DNA from: Proteles cristata cristata
Taxonomy: Eukaryota > Chordata > Mammalia > Carnivora > Hyaenidae
Length of the DNA stretch: 64,000 nt
Direction: 5' to 3'
Assembly (NCBI GenBank): GCA_017311185.1
Contig: JAESUZ010001754.1
Span: forward strand, 186,001-250,000
The notes beneath the pieces were generated by a model, which was not told the origin of the DNA, ran no database searches, and saw only the letters and a list, made by a program, of their open reading frames with translations. Both the position numbers and the translations under genes were made by a program. Positions 36,901-47,996 of this stretch are shown here, one piece after another. Position 1 is the stretch's first letter, and each line of letters begins with the position of its first letter.

Positions 36901-39900
36901 ACATCTGAGCACGTCAAGAGAACCAGAAATCTGATTTTCACGGGAAATCTTGTTTCAGATACTAGCATCTAGTTCAGTATTTAAAACCAACCAACCAACC
37001 AACCAACCCGAGGGTCAGATCAAATGTGCTGGAGCGCCAGCTTTGGCCACAGGCCACCAAGTGTAACCTTGGCTCTGTGGTAACGGGCTCCTTGGCACCC
37101 CTTCCATCTGACCACAGTCACCGCCCCCAGTGGCCCGTGCTCTCACTCTGCTTGGTTCTCCATGCTGTCCAACCAGCCACAAAGCAGCTCTCCCCTTTCT
37201 CCAGCTGTTGTCGTCTCTGAGGCCCCCACACCCCATGCATTTCCTGCTCCAGGCACACAGGCCCTGCTAGTCTGCGAGCAGCCTGTGCTCACCCTGACCT
37301 CAGGGCCTTTGCACTTGATGTCTGCTCTGTCTAGATTACTCCTCCAAAGAGCTGGCTGTTCCATTTCCTTCCTCTCTCCAGGTCTTTGCTCAGATGTCAG
37401 CTTCTCAGAGAGGCCTTCCCCAACCTACCTTTTTATTTTTTATTTACTTATTCATTATTATTTATTTTTTAAAAAGTAAGATCCTAACCCAACATGAGGC
37501 TTGAACTCACAAGCCTAAGATCAAGGGTTGCATATTCTACTGAGCCAGCCAGGTGCCCCCTAACCCTTTAAAAATGAAACCCTCCTATGGGGCACCTGGG
37601 TGGCTTAGTCAGTTTAGTGTGTGACTTTAGCTGAGGTCATGATCTCCTGGCTCGTGGGTTCGAGCCCTGAGTCGGGCTCTGTGCTGACAACTTAGAGTCA
37701 GGAGCCTGCTTTGGATTTTGGGTCTCCCCCCTCTCTCTGCCCCTCCCTAACTCTTGCTCTGCCTCTCTCTCTCTAAAATGAATAAACATTAAAAAAAAAA
37801 AAAAGAAGGAAAAAAAAAGAAACCCTCCCCAGCACCATCTCCTCTTCCTGATTTATTTCCACAGCACTTATTACTTAAAGCAGGGATCCCATGGGACAGA
37901 CCTGGCCTGCTGCCTGTTTGTGTAAATAAAGTTTTACTGGCAAACAACCATGCCCATTTGTTTATATACTGTTCCTGGTCGCTTTAGATGGCAGTTGAGT
38001 TTTCGCAATAGAGACCAGTGCCCTGAAAAAGCTTCAAGTACGTTCCACCTGGTCCTTTAGAGGAAAAGAGTACCGATCACCCCTTTTTTTTTTTTGGCCA
38101 ACTTTGTTCACTGCCATTATCAACAACCAAGTAACAACATCTGGCATTTAAGACACTCTGAACGCACATCTGATAAATGCACACACAGACTAACCAAAGG
38201 CATTAGACTACCCTGACTTGGGGTGTGCTGTGCTCTTGGCCTTTCTTCTCTGTGCCTCCTTCATGGCCCCACTCAGAGGTCCTCCGGAAGGGGAGCACTC
38301 CCTCCCCCTCTCCCACCTATCAGTCCCTTCTTCCTGTGCGCAGCTATGCGGTCAGCACCTACCACCGTGTGCTGAAGCCATCTACCCATGGCTCTCCCCC
38401 TAAACTAGGGGTGCCGGACACAAGGTGATCACCTTCTTTGTGCCACAGTCATGGATGCCCGGCTCGCTGCGGGGCTCCCAAGTGACTGCCGACCAAATGT
38501 GGGTGGCTGAGTACACGCGCGGAGTTCATCAGTGCCCTGACACTCAGACAAGAACCTGGCGCTTTGGACCACACGCTCCATGTCCTACAAGCAGGCAAGA
38601 CAGACAAGCGGCTCAGAGGGCCAAGAGAGTCCCATCTGCAAAGTGCTCTGAATTCCCAAGAGCTCTAGAAAAACCCGAGACACCTCTTCCTGGCTGCCTG
38701 GTGGCCCCTAAGATGTGTCTCGCACCCGTTATCCTGCGGCCCAACGCCCCCCACACCAGTGGCACAGTGGGAACCCCCCGCCGATTCATACCTCATATTC
38801 TAGGGCGAGGTCTGTGTGGTCGTCAATATCCACTTTGGCCATCACCACTTTTCCATGCTGTTTGGCCACCACCTTCTCTAGCCTCGGCCCCAGGATCTTG
38901 CACGGGCCACACCACCTCAGAGGGGGAGAAAGGAGGCATCCGGTCACAAGAGCTCTCAGCCATCGATTTACTGTCTCCCGAGAAACTTCCCTTGACCCAC
39001 ATCTTTCTGAGGGGCCTTTTGCCCTTATTAGCTCTGTTTACATGTTTGAATATTAACCTGTGATGGCGACACGCCTAATGATAAAGCCAGAACTCTGCGG
39101 CTGGGGGATGTCCAGGGGTCCCAGGCTTCTAGAACATGGTCTTTGTCGGGAGGCTTTTATAAAGGTTATTTCAATGGATGTAAGAGAAATGCACTGCCAT
39201 ACAGAAAAATACCAGATGCGAAGTTAAACGGTTCGGGCTCAAAGACTCCTTGCCTATCAGTTGACTGTTCCGGGGCCTCGGTTTCCTCTTTTGAGAAAGA
39301 AGATCGTACCTCTCCAAGCAGCGAGGAGAAATCCACGAAGGCGATGGTGCATAAACACGTGCTATCAGCCACAGGGTAACTCTGGATACTTCACGGACCC
39401 ACAGCTACAGGGAGGATGGACAATGGCTGGGGGAGCACCTAAAACCGGCGAGTCGCTGCGCCAGAACCTTCTCAGCTTTTACTGCCCAGGACCTCAACCC
39501 CACAAAGGAAAAGAAAACACCTTCCTAAGACACTGGGGAGCTTATGAGGTCAGGAACCTGTGCCCGGTCCCGGGGCTGGTGGACGGAACACCGCATCTGC
39601 AACCTGAGGTTAGGTCTCAAAAGTCTCCTTTCAGCCCCTGTTATTCTGTGATCCCGCAGACCCCGCGGCGACGGCCTCAGGCCCCGCGGTGACAGCTAGC
39701 ACCGCACCCATCACAGCTGTTCCCCTCGGGCGGAGAGCTCTTCGGGGACGGGCTGGCGTCTCCAGGTCACGAGGGACAGCGCCTGGCACTGAATGAACAA
39801 ACTTACGTCTTACTTCCTCGTCGGAGGAAACGACTCATCAGAGCATCAACCATTTACTTTGGAAGTGCTCTCTCTGGACGGCTTGCGAAACCAGGGAGGT

Positions 39901-41018
39901 AGAAAGCTCTGCCTTCCACGAACTCCTGGCTGGTGACCCCTATTTTACTCTCAACCTTGAAAACCCTTTCCGTTCAGAGATTTCAGTTAAGGAACTCACG
40001 ACACCTAAAAACCCAGTCTGTAAGACCTTATCTCCTGTTGTAAGTGAACAAGGGGAGGCCCCACGAGGTTGCACGGCCTGCCCAAGGCCCTGTGGTGAGT
40101 CAGACAGAGTGGGAAAGAAAGCACAACACTCTTGTCAGACATCTGCCCGGAAGGCCTGCCAACTTCGAACCCAGGCTAGGCCAGGTCTGTCCAGTTCTCT
40201 GGCAGCCTGGCGGCCGGTCAGGACCCGGAGCCTGGAAGTGAAGAAGGCCAAGCTAATGATTAGGAGGCTAGAGGCAGGATGTCAGAATCCCTAAGGCCCA
40301 CTTGTAGAGCACGGAAAAGAAAACCCTGCCGATCCCCTGCACGCTTGGATCTCACTGTGGTGACGCTGATAACTTTGTGCCAGCCCTTCCCAGGTATGGT
40401 GGGAAGACGTTCCAAAATCAACTTATCTGCAGGGCCAGGGGATGGAATACACCACGAGCCGGAGGATGTGATAGTCCTGTTTTTCTTGCTTTGGTCCAAG
40501 CTGAAGGGGACGCTGAGCCACCGGAGCAGTGAGATACAGAACGTGTTTCTCAGCACTAACGACAGGGGGCTTTGAAGAGTGTTTTACTAGCCTGTGTCCT
40601 ACCAGACGGCACTCGATCTCAGCAAGGCCTGGATCTTCCCAGTCCTTATAACGAGACTACATCTGAGAGGCTTCACACGTGGTACCGAGACGTGGCAGGT
40701 ACTCGGTCAACACCGGGCCCAGCACCACCCATCTTCTGTTGACCCCCCTCCGGGGACTCACTGTGCATGAAAATCCACAACCACCGGTGTTTCACTGTTG
40801 ACAACTCGGTCTTGAAAGTCAGGTCCATCCTGGATATTAAAGGTCGTTGTGCAGACTCTGGTGGTGTATATTGACCGGGCCTGGTTGGGTGTTCCTGTCC
40901 GGGTGTCACCAGGACTGCACTGCAGGGCCCTGGAGGTGAGGGGTGCCCACCGACCCTGGGGTGGTTTCCTGGAGATGACAGAGGCCAGGAACCTCCTCAG
41001 GAGAAATCGCTGAGCCAT
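30736..41018 (-). CDS. TXN2: Thioredoxin 2, mitochondrial (complete CDS, three coding exons)
   Basis: Thioredoxin 2 is the mitochondrial-matrix disulfide reductase. It is reduced by thioredoxin reductase 2 and passes electrons to peroxiredoxin 3. Joining 41018-40762, 38915-38792 and 30849-30736 on the minus strand gives 495 nt, that is 164 residues plus TGA. Residues 1 to about 57 are rich in Arg and Ser and lack acidic residues early on, as expected of a mitochondrial presequence. The thioredoxin fold follows, with VVVDFHAQ leading into the active site WCGPC (residues 87-91; Cys88 and Cys91), and the cis-proline segment SAVPT near residue 131. The C-terminus is LKKLIG. The human protein, as I recall it, has 166 residues; the two missing residues fall in the presequence. 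All introns have GT-AG ends (968, 1846 and 7942 bp). The start is the first ATG directly after a 3' splice site, so the 5' UTR lies almost wholly in exon 1. Family assignment is very secure. Confidence 0.96.
32391..32841 (-). mobile_element. Three SINE copies in tandem
   Basis: Complementary copies: a short older form at 32391-32505, a felid SINE at 32550-32732 and another short form at 32733-32841 (decayed head). Confidence 0.82.
32977..33150 (+). mobile_element. Felid SINE
   Basis: Sense copy starting GGGGCACCTGGGTGGCTCAG. Flanks AAAAGCTGTATGTCA and AAAAGCCGTGTGTCA form a target-site duplication with two changes. Confidence 0.9.
33780..34025. repeat. Minisatellite with embedded (TG)n tracts
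   Basis: Four copies of CCTATGATCCTGCAGCTC, each after a TCTGTCCC-like lead, start near 33811, 33872, 33945 and 33989. Spacer lengths differ because TG runs (33780-33810 and 33906-33944) lie between copies. It is inside TXN2 intron 3. Confidence 0.85.
34690..34925. mobile_element. MER5-like fragment
   Basis: Pattern around CTACTGAATCATAATCTGCT and GCGAAGCCCTGATTTAGAG fits an old MER5-type element. Confidence 0.55.
35597..35692 (-). mobile_element. Short CAN-SINE form
   Basis: Complementary copy from AAAGTAGGCTCCATGCCCA to CCAGCCGGGCGCCCC, without the CT-rich tail of the longer felid type. Confidence 0.8.
36445..36545 (+). mobile_element. Short CAN-SINE form
   Basis: Sense copy with head GTGCGTGGCTGGCTCAGTCC and an A-rich tail. 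Confidence 0.8.
37470..37805. mobile_element. Two SINEs in opposite orientation
   Basis: A short complementary form (37470-37560) and a sense felid SINE (37590-37805). The latter is flanked by GAAACCCTCC duplications (about 37577 and 37821). Confidence 0.85.
37905..38055 (+). mobile_element. hAT-type MER remnant
   Basis: TGTAAATAAAGTTTTACTGG followed by a region whose complement resembles the element at 49515-49765. The two lie in opposite orientations. Confidence 0.55.
38792..38915 (-). CDS. TXN2: TXN2 exon 3 (active-site exon)
   Basis: This 124-nt exon begins with the last base of the split Gln codon and continues directly into WCGPCK, the redox-active CxxC motif. The remaining residues include [24 protein letters not shown] and the end LALEYE. 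The acceptor is a long pyrimidine tract ending CTCTGAG; the donor is GAG|GTATGA. The exon ends on a codon border and joins cleanly to VSAVPT in the last exon. Confidence 0.96.
38916..40761 (-). other. TXN2: TXN2 intron 2
   Basis: A 1846-bp GT-AG intron, largely unique, with MIR-like sequence near 39250-39420 and no SINE of the felid type. Confidence 0.85.
40762..41018 (-). CDS. TXN2: TXN2 exon 2 (first coding exon)
   Basis: This 257-nt exon encodes the start Met, the mitochondrial presequence and the first strands of the thioredoxin fold, up to HAQ. On the minus strand a pyrimidine tract ending CTCACAG immediately precedes the ATG, so the coding start sits at or next to the exon border. The 3' end is CA|GTGAGT, splitting the Gln codon after two bases. 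The exon contains [20 protein letters not shown], which is strongly conserved in vertebrate Trx2. A Cys at residue 56 lies just before the expected mature N-terminus. Confidence 0.95.
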
Positions 41019-41986
41019 CTGTGAGGGAAAGAGGCAGAACAGTTCAAGACGTCAGCACCCCAGGAAAAGAAAGGTATTTGGGGAGATCTGGAGGGAGGGG
41101 CCTCAAAATTCTGGGACTGAAGAAGAATGCCCGGAACTAATATGTAAGATTTCTAGAATAGCGGGCGCCTGGGTGGCTCAGTGTTTAAGTGACCAATGCT
41201 TGGTTTCCACTCAGGTCATGATCTCACGGTTCATGGGTTCAAGCTCTGACAGGCTCCAGGCTGACAGGGCCGAGCCTGCGAGGAGTGGTGTCTCCCTGCC
41301 CCTCCCCCATGCTCTCTCTCTCAAAATAAAGAAACTTAAGAAAGAAAAAGATTTCTAGAATAGAGGTCAGTGAAGGGTGAGAAATGAGAATCAAAAAGCA
41401 GAGTCACATACCACGACTGAAAAACTGGACTGATGACAAAAGGGAAATCAGGATACCCCGGATTGCAACAGAAGGGAGGCAGGAACTTAGCCTGTTCTTA
41501 TGGAGCACCTACTAAGGGCCAGGTGCCTTACACACATTACAGTTCTCCCAGATCACCCAGAACGAAGTTTCTACAGCACTGCTCATATTAGCTAGGGAGT
41601 CCGAGGCTTAGGTAATTGTGACACGACCAAAGTAACCTATTAAATGAGAGTCAACACTGGAACCTAAGGCCGTCTGTAAATTCTTTATTACTCTTTTTAA
41701 TGGGTGCTTTAACGGGAAGTTAAAGAAAAAGGGAGTTATCAAAGGATCAAGAAAGAGGAATGGCAACAATTCAAGGGGGGGAACTAAGAGGTTCAGGACC
41801 CGGAGCGTGTGGGGGGACTAAAAAAGAAGGGACATGCGTGAGAGACCGGGGAATGGGTCTCCGGAGGACAGGTTCCCCCACCCAGCCCGAGGTCTCCGCC
41901 CGGTCGGCCGCCGGCCAAACGCAGGAACAGACCCGGAGCGTGCCTCCGCGCGACACCACCTAGAGCCACCCGCACGAGCCTCCTAC
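41019..41986 (-). other. TXN2: TXN2 intron 1
   Basis: A 968-bp intron separating the untranslated exon from the first coding exon. It contains a felid SINE and a MIR (about 41490-41695, TGGAGCACCTACTAAGGGCC). Confidence 0.75.
41162..41347 (+). mobile_element. Felid SINE in TXN2 intron 1
   Basis: Sense SINE, antisense to TXN2. Perfect target-site duplication AAGATTTCTAGAATAG at about 41146-41161 and 41348-41363. Confidence 0.93.
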
Positions 41987-42060
41987 CTCCCTGCAGCGCG
42001 AGCGGAGGGATGCACGGCAAGGCCCGCCCCGCCAGCCAAGGGCACTCCCGCCGTCACTTC
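41987..42060 (-). other. TXN2: TXN2 non-coding exon 1 (5' UTR), approximate
   Basis: A good 5' splice site, GGAG|GTAGGA, lies on the minus strand at 41987/41986 inside the CpG island, 968 bp upstream of the coding exon. This fits a short untranslated first exon. The transcription start is not visible as a sharp motif, so the upper border is a guess based on the GC boxes and ETS sites just above it. Confidence 0.6.
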
Positions 42061-42200
42061 CTCGAGGGAGGGCCTTTCGAGCATCACTTCCGGGGACAGG
42101 CAACCCGGAGCACTTCTCTCCGCAACTCAAGGGGCGGCTTGCGTCGTCCGCCAATGGGGCAGCCGGGGGACGGCACGGTGGAAGGGGTGGAGCCTCAGTT

Positions 42201-42412
42201 AGGGACGGGAAGGGAGGGGTTCTCGGGAGAGACAGCGGAAGAGGGGGCTGGCCCTTGGAGGGGAAGGACCGGAAGAAGGGGCGGGCTCTCGGGGGAGGGA
42301 CCGGAACTGGGGCGGGTCTTTTGGGGGAAGACCGGAAGAGGAGGTGGCCCTCGGGGAGGGGCCAGAAAAGGAAGGCGGGCTCTCGAGGAGGGTCGGGGAG
42401 AAGAGGAGGAGG
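42201..42412. repeat. GC-rich tandem repeat, seven units of 29-34 bp
   Basis: Imperfect units start near 42205, 42234, 42268, 42300, 42331, 42361 and 42392. Each begins with a variant of ACCGGAAG and carries a G-rich middle (GGGGCGGG in the best units) and a CTCTCGGGG-like end. ETS-like (CCGGAAG) and Sp1-like motifs therefore recur with the repeat period. It lies about 150-400 bp upstream of the likely TXN2 start. Confidence 0.75.
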
Positions 42413-42549
42413 GAGGAGGTGGGAGCGTGAGGGAGTTACCCAAGGGCGAAAAGGGCGGGAGGGGGGTGTGGTTCCGGGTTATGCAAACCCTCCACCGCTT
42501 ACCCCCTTTGTTTCAGTGTCTTCCAAAAACTACAGGTACAGGAGATTCT

Positions 42550-42761
42550 TTTTTTTTTTAAACCTTTATTTATCTTTGAGAGACAGAGAGAAACTGAGCA
42601 CGAGCAGAGAGAGAGGGAGACCCAGAATCTGAAGCACGTTGCGGGCTCTGAGCTGCCAGCACAGAGCCCCACGCGAGGTTTGAACTCACAAACCGTGAGA
42701 CCTTGACCTGAGCTGAAGTCCCACGCTTAACAGCCTGAGCCACCCAGGCGCCCCTGGGTGC
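42550..42761 (-). mobile_element. Felid SINE upstream of TXN2
   Basis: Complementary copy with target-site duplication CAGGAGATTCTTTT before (about 42537) and after (about 42762). It marks the outer edge of the TXN2 promoter region. Confidence 0.92.
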
Positions 42762-43229
42762 AGGAGATTCTTTTCCTCCTTTTTACAGACGAGGCAGCTA
42801 AGCTTCTTGAAGACGGAATTGCTGGTTAGGAGCATAGACCCTGACTGGGAGTAAATAGGACGCTTTGTGGCCCTTGTCTGTCACACGAAACTGTACAGCC
42901 TTGTGGTTTTGGACAAGTCATCCTGGCCCGGGGGGCTTCGGTTTCCCTAATATGTGACATGAAAGGCTGGCGTGGCTCAAGCCTGTGTCGCAGTTGCTGG
43001 GGAACTGGGCTTGGACAGGGTGTCAGGTGGCCATGGTGCTCGGAAGGTCCGCCTTTGAGGCCCCGGATAAAGTGTGGGGACCTGGGAACTTGCTTGGGCC
43101 TGGACCTTCTTTCGCACCCAGCGTCACTGCCCTGGACAACAGGGGTCTAAGTGTCTGTGTGGCCGAGGCTGGAGGCACAGCCATCTCTTGTCTCCCCTAA
43201 ACCCTCTCCCTTACATTACAACCACTCAT

Positions 43230-43520
43230 GGCCTGGTGATTCTACGAATACATCGCTGCCTTTTCCCTCCTCCTTGCCTTTGCTTAATTTGAAATGCTCT
43301 TTTCCCTCTCCACTTGGAACACCTACTCATCACTTCCCTGAGCAGCATGAATTGCTTCCTTCTCTATAGTGCTTTGTTCATAACTCTTATGTAACACATT
43401 GTATGGTGTCTTTCTCTTCCCCTAGACTTTATGCTTCCTGAGAGTAGGAATTTGTAGCTTTTACTTGACTCCATATGCCCACCAGTCATCCAGTGCCTGC
43501 CTCAGAGGATGTCCAATAGA
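43230..43520 (+). mobile_element. L2 3' end
   Basis: L2-type pattern: TAGACTTTATGCTTCCTGAG, then CATCCAGTGCCTGCCTCAGA and a TATTTATTA end. Confidence 0.65.
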
Positions 43521-43949
43521 TATTTATTACACACCATCTTTGGGTATCTCAGGGAGCGGTTTATAGAAAGGTTACATGATGTGTCCAAGGTCACGAGGCA
43601 GGTAAATTGGTACAGCCCCTCCTTACACCTACAATTCAGACCACTCCAGCCATCGGGAATCCCTTACAGCTCCAGAGTGTGCTTAAATGGGTCTCCCGGC
43701 CCCGGATTTGGCAGCTGCTACTCTCTAGGACCGGAAGGCGCTTCCCTCTACTCTCCAAGGGAGACACTAGGCATCATCTCTGGAAACCCCTCCCTGAGCC
43801 TCCTGGCGTGGGGGAGATGCCCTTCTCAGAGTTTCCACAGCCCCTGTGCTTCTGTCAATCAATCCCCACACTCACCACTCTGTATTGTTACTGTCTCTTT
43901 GTTTGTTTCTGCTGCATTTATTACTGATTAAAAAAAAGATGTTAAAAAA

Positions 43950-44299
43950 ATTCAGGACACCCCGCTGGCTCAGTTGGAGGAGAAGTTGACTCTTGATCGT
44001 AGGGTTGTGAGATAGAGATGGGTGTAGCGATTACTTGAAAATAAAAATTCTTAAAAAAACATTAAAAAAAAAAAGGGGCGCCTGGGTGGCTTAGTTGGTT
44101 AAGCATCCGACTTTCGCTTAGGTCATGATCTCGCGGTTCACGGGTTCGAGCCCCGCGTCGGGCTCTGTGCTCACTGCCAGCTCAGAGCCTGGAGCCTGTT
44201 TCAGTCTGTGACTCCCTCTCTCTCTGACCCTCCCCTGCTCATGCTGTCTCTCTCTCTCTCCTAGAAATAAAAAAAAAAAAAAAAACATTTAAAAAAAAA
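43950..44299 (+). mobile_element. Short CAN-SINE carrying a young felid SINE in its tail
   Basis: A decayed short form (43950-44036) is followed by a young-subtype sense SINE (44075-44290). GAAAATAAAAATTCTTAAA occurs at 44037-44055 and 44300-44318, so the young copy inserted into the A-rich tail of the older one. Confidence 0.9.
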
Positions 44300-44319
44300 G
44301 AAAATAAAAATTCTTAAAC

Positions 44320-46819
44320 ACACACAGAATTCAGTCTTAGTTTGCCAATGGCTCTCCTTCTTCCTTCTTGCCCACACAACCCCTGACCCATTTCCTTGGG
44401 GCCAGTTCAAAGCCGAACCTGTCCACGACCACCAGTTTCACAGAAAGCAGCCAGGGCCCAGGATGTGGGGGGAGATGACAGAGGGTGACAGTACCATCCA
44501 GGTTCCACCCACAGGGAGGCCAGGTGAAGATTCACAGACTTCAGATGAAAGGGCCGGTGGCCTCACCGTGACGCAGTCTAACTAAAAGTGGGCTGGAGAG
44601 GAGACGGGTAGCCCATCAGAGGCTTTCGAGGACATCTCGTGGGCTTGTGTCAAACCCAGAAAAACCAACACCAGAGGATGGGGAGCCCAGGGAGGCAGTC
44701 TTGTGGAAAGTTTCACAAATCCTCCCACATTGGGAGGTGCAGAAAGTCTAGAAGGCACCAAGAACCTCACTCATTTTGGCAGAAGAACTCACTCTGGGGT
44801 TGGGGAAGTTCACAAAGCCACCACGGACACTGAGAAAGGCTCCGAGGGGGCCACAGTTCCTCAAAGCACCGTGATCACAGACCAGAGCCGTGGGGATCTT
44901 GCTACCGGTATGGAAACTACAACATATTGTCTGTTTCTTTATTCCTCACTCCTCACTGTACTGTCAGCTCCCAAAGGGTCCATCTGTCTCTCTGCGGCTT
45001 ATCTCAGGGCCTGGTGCATCCGAGCAGGTGCTCACTGATTATTTGTCCCGTGAACAGACGGCAATAGCACAGTCTTCTTATCCCAAATCACATTTTCTCC
45101 GTCATATCACATGGCTCCGTTATACCCTTCCCAAATCGGTGCCATGTTTTTTTGTTCCCCCCTTGTCTCGGCCATAGCATGCTGTCTGTTCTCTGCGCAG
45201 TTGACAGGTTCGCTCCCTCACTCCCCTGGCATGCACATCCTTTGGGGTGGGTCAGGGAATCTTTGGAATAGGCCCACAGCCCCTGGGCACCACTGGCTGC
45301 ATCAGTCTTCCACTCGATAGACTGTCCATCACAGCCAGGAGAGAGCATGGGCAGGCGTGGCCCTCCCCGCCCCATCTGATCTCTCGCTTTCGCCTCTGCG
45401 CATGCCCAGGACTGAAGCCAATAGTCGTAATCCACGGTGGGAGCCCCTGAGGTCAGCATCCTTTGGTGCAGCTGTTTTTGCTAATTCCAGATGCCATCTG
45501 GCAGGGGGAGCTTCCCCCTTGTCCGTTTTAATTTCTGTTTTTCTGTAGCTCGGGCACCTTCTTTTCCAGGCGGCTATTAATCCTATTCATCCTTTCCACT
45601 TCACTTTCGGAAAGGCCCATTTCCCTGCTCAATTCACATTCTGAGGTCCGAAGGAGGACCAGTCTTGTTTATCCTCATTCCATAGTTACTTCACCTCTCG
45701 GCCTCAGGGTTCCCATCTGAGAAATGGGAAGAATTATGCCTTTTTTACAGGGGGCTGGGAGAGCGCAGGAATGACTGAGCGCGGGGCCCGGTGCACGTGA
45801 GCGCCTGATGGATGACGAGTCTCTCTCTGCAGGGAGAGAGCCTATGACAAGGCTGTATTTCCAGTGGGCCACGTAGGGGCTCCGCAGCTCCATGCGGGCT
45901 TGTCTGCCCAGCCAGAGCCGACCTGGGCTGGGTCTGCCTCAGTCGCCAGGCAGGCTCAGGGCACAGGTTGCAAGGAAGTGAAGGGAGCCAGGGCTAGCAG
46001 CCTGAGCTACAAGGGAAGCTTCTCCTGCCGCCCCTTGCTCATATTTATTGCAGTGATTTTCAGGCTGCAGGATGTGAGCCGCCATCGGTGGGTGTGTGAA
46101 ATCAATTTAGTGGGTTGTGATCAGCTTTAAAAGAAACAAATGGAATTGGAACTATCAGAGCATGTTGTGTGTTGTAAGTATTATTCCGTGGGACAGCTGG
46201 TGGTGTCATGTCTGTGCCCGTGTGGCCTCGGTTGTGATTTAGAATGTGTTTTTACTGTAGGTCATGGTCAGAGGGTTTGAAAGCTGTTTCACTGGAGTCA
46301 CTCAACACCTGATGCTGTTTTTTAAGGCGGTAGAAGCTTAAAAGTGCTACACTGCCCCTAGCAACTTCTCCCCACCCACCGATCCCTACATACCAGTTGG
46401 CCAGTCTAGGCCATCAAAATGCAACATGAGGCTCTAACCCAGGCCAGTGCAGCAGGCAGCAATGGTTCTCAGAAGCGGTCATTAGCAGCAGTGTCCACAT
46501 GGTGGCAGTGTGGTTCATGCAGTCTCCTCAGGGGACCAGGCTAGCTGGGCACAGCCCTGGGACACTGGCTCCCTCGGGTCCACAGGGCAGGGGACAGGTG
46601 TGGGAGCAGGTGCATCTCAGTGACCATGTGTCCGGGGATTTCATAGCTGGAGGGAGGCACCTTAGAAAAAAATCAACGAAGAGAGAAGTACTGGGGCACA
46701 GTCTAAGCTCCTGGGCTATATTTGTTTTCAGTTTCCATCCTGATGGTAATTTTTGTATGTCTTGTGTGTTTTTTATTAAAACAATTTTTTGTGTGTTTTT
46801 TTACATTTCTTACTTTTTT
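44320..46819. other. Intergenic, repeat-poor
   Basis: About 2.5 kb with few recognisable repeats between TXN2 and FOXRED2. No coding gene is supported; open frames are unremarkable. Confidence 0.5.
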
Positions 46820-47480
46820 TTTGCATTTTACATTTACGTTTATTTTTGAGAGACAGAGTGTGAGTGAGAAGGAGCAGAGAGAGAAGGAGACACAGAATCT
46901 GAAGCAGGCTCCATCTGAGCCATCAGCACAGAGCCCGAACTGGGGTTCGAACTCATGAACCGTGAGATCATGACCTGAACCCAAGTTGGAGACTTAACTG
47001 ATTGAGCCACCCAGGCACCCCTTGTGTGTTCTTTAAAGAATGCTTTTACAGAATAATTAGAACTGTTAATGTTTTGCAGTTCAAGAAGCTGGTTTCGAGG
47101 TGTCTGGGTGGCTCAGTTGGTTAAGCATCTGACTTTGGCTTAGGTCATGATCTCACACTTGTGGGTTCGAGCTCCTCATCAGGCTTTGTGCTGATAAGCT
47201 GGAAGCCTGGAGGCTGCTTCAGATTCTGTCTCCCTGCTCCTCCCCTGTTCTCTCTCTCTCTTAAAAATATATAAATGTAAAAAATTTAAAAAACAAACAA
47301 AAAACCCACATGATAATATCTGACTCTTGATCTCTGCTCAGGTCATGATCTCACAGTTGGTGAGATCAAACCCACACGGGGCTCTGTGCTGACAGCGCAG
47401 AGCCTGCTTGGGATTCTCTCTCTTCCTTTCTCTCTGCCCCTCAAAGTAAATAAATAAACTTAAAAAAAAGAAAAAGAAAA
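46820..47480. mobile_element. Three SINE copies
   Basis: Complementary copy at 46820-47022, then sense copies at 47097-47290 and 47324-47475 (head-truncated). AAGAAGCTGGTTTCG occurs before (about 47085) and after (about 47481) the sense pair, so both sit within one target-site duplication. Confidence 0.85.
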
Positions 47481-47704
47481 AGAAGCTGGTTTCGTGTTCC
47501 ATCGTGATTCGTGTTCTGTCGTGTTTCCAGCAATTACACAATGTCCCCTCCCCTCTCTGCCTTAATTCTTGAAGAATATTTTCATTGGATATGGAATTCT
47601 AGGTTGATGTATTTTCATCCTTTCCTGTCTTTGAGCCAGGAGACTATGCTATAAAAATAGCCTTTGGATTTAATAAAAATCCTAACTCTACCACATATAT
47701 ATAT

Positions 47705-47923
47705 ATTTTTAAAATTTTTAACGTTTATTTATTTTGAGAGACAGAGCATGAGCAGGGGAGGGGTAGAGAGGGAGGGAGATACAGAATATGAAGCAGGCTC
47801 CAGGCTCTGAGCTGTCAGCACAGAGCCTGATATGGGGCTCGAACTCACAGACTATGAGATCACGACCTGAGCCTAAGTTAGACGCTTAACCAACTGAGCC
47901 ACCTGGGTGTCCCTAGACCTTGT
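47705..47923 (-). mobile_element. Felid SINE
   Basis: Full-length complementary copy after a short AT run; ends CCACCTGGGTGTCCC. Confidence 0.9.
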
Positions 47924-47996
47924 TTCTTTAAACGTGTAGGATGAGTATAAAGTTGAAATCTTATTCTATTGTAAGCATTAAAACCCCAACATTGTT

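Larger units (their letters stand above)
30850..38791 (-). other. TXN2: TXN2 intron 3
   Basis: A 7942-bp GT-AG intron. It holds about nine SINE copies, a minisatellite with TG runs, a MER5-like fragment, an L2 fragment (about 37290-37430) and a hAT-like remnant. No independent gene within it is supported. Confidence 0.85.
41870..42470 (-). promoter_or_regulatory. TXN2: TXN2 CpG-island promoter
   Basis: CpG-dense, TATA-less sequence surrounds the predicted TXN2 first exon. ACTTCC cores (ETS family, read as GGAAGT on the TXN2 strand) lie at 42056-42061 and 42086-42091; the second extends to CACTTCCGG, close to the GABP/NRF-2 consensus known from many nuclear genes for mitochondrial proteins. 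A GGGGCGG box is at 42131-42137 and CCAAT at 42151-42155. The upstream part runs into a GC-rich tandem repeat (separate entry). Confidence 0.8.

Noticed and set aside
38425..39063. 212-codon plus-strand frame across TXN2 exon 3
   Set aside because: It is the opposite-strand shadow of a real exon; the coding content (WCGPC) is on the minus strand.
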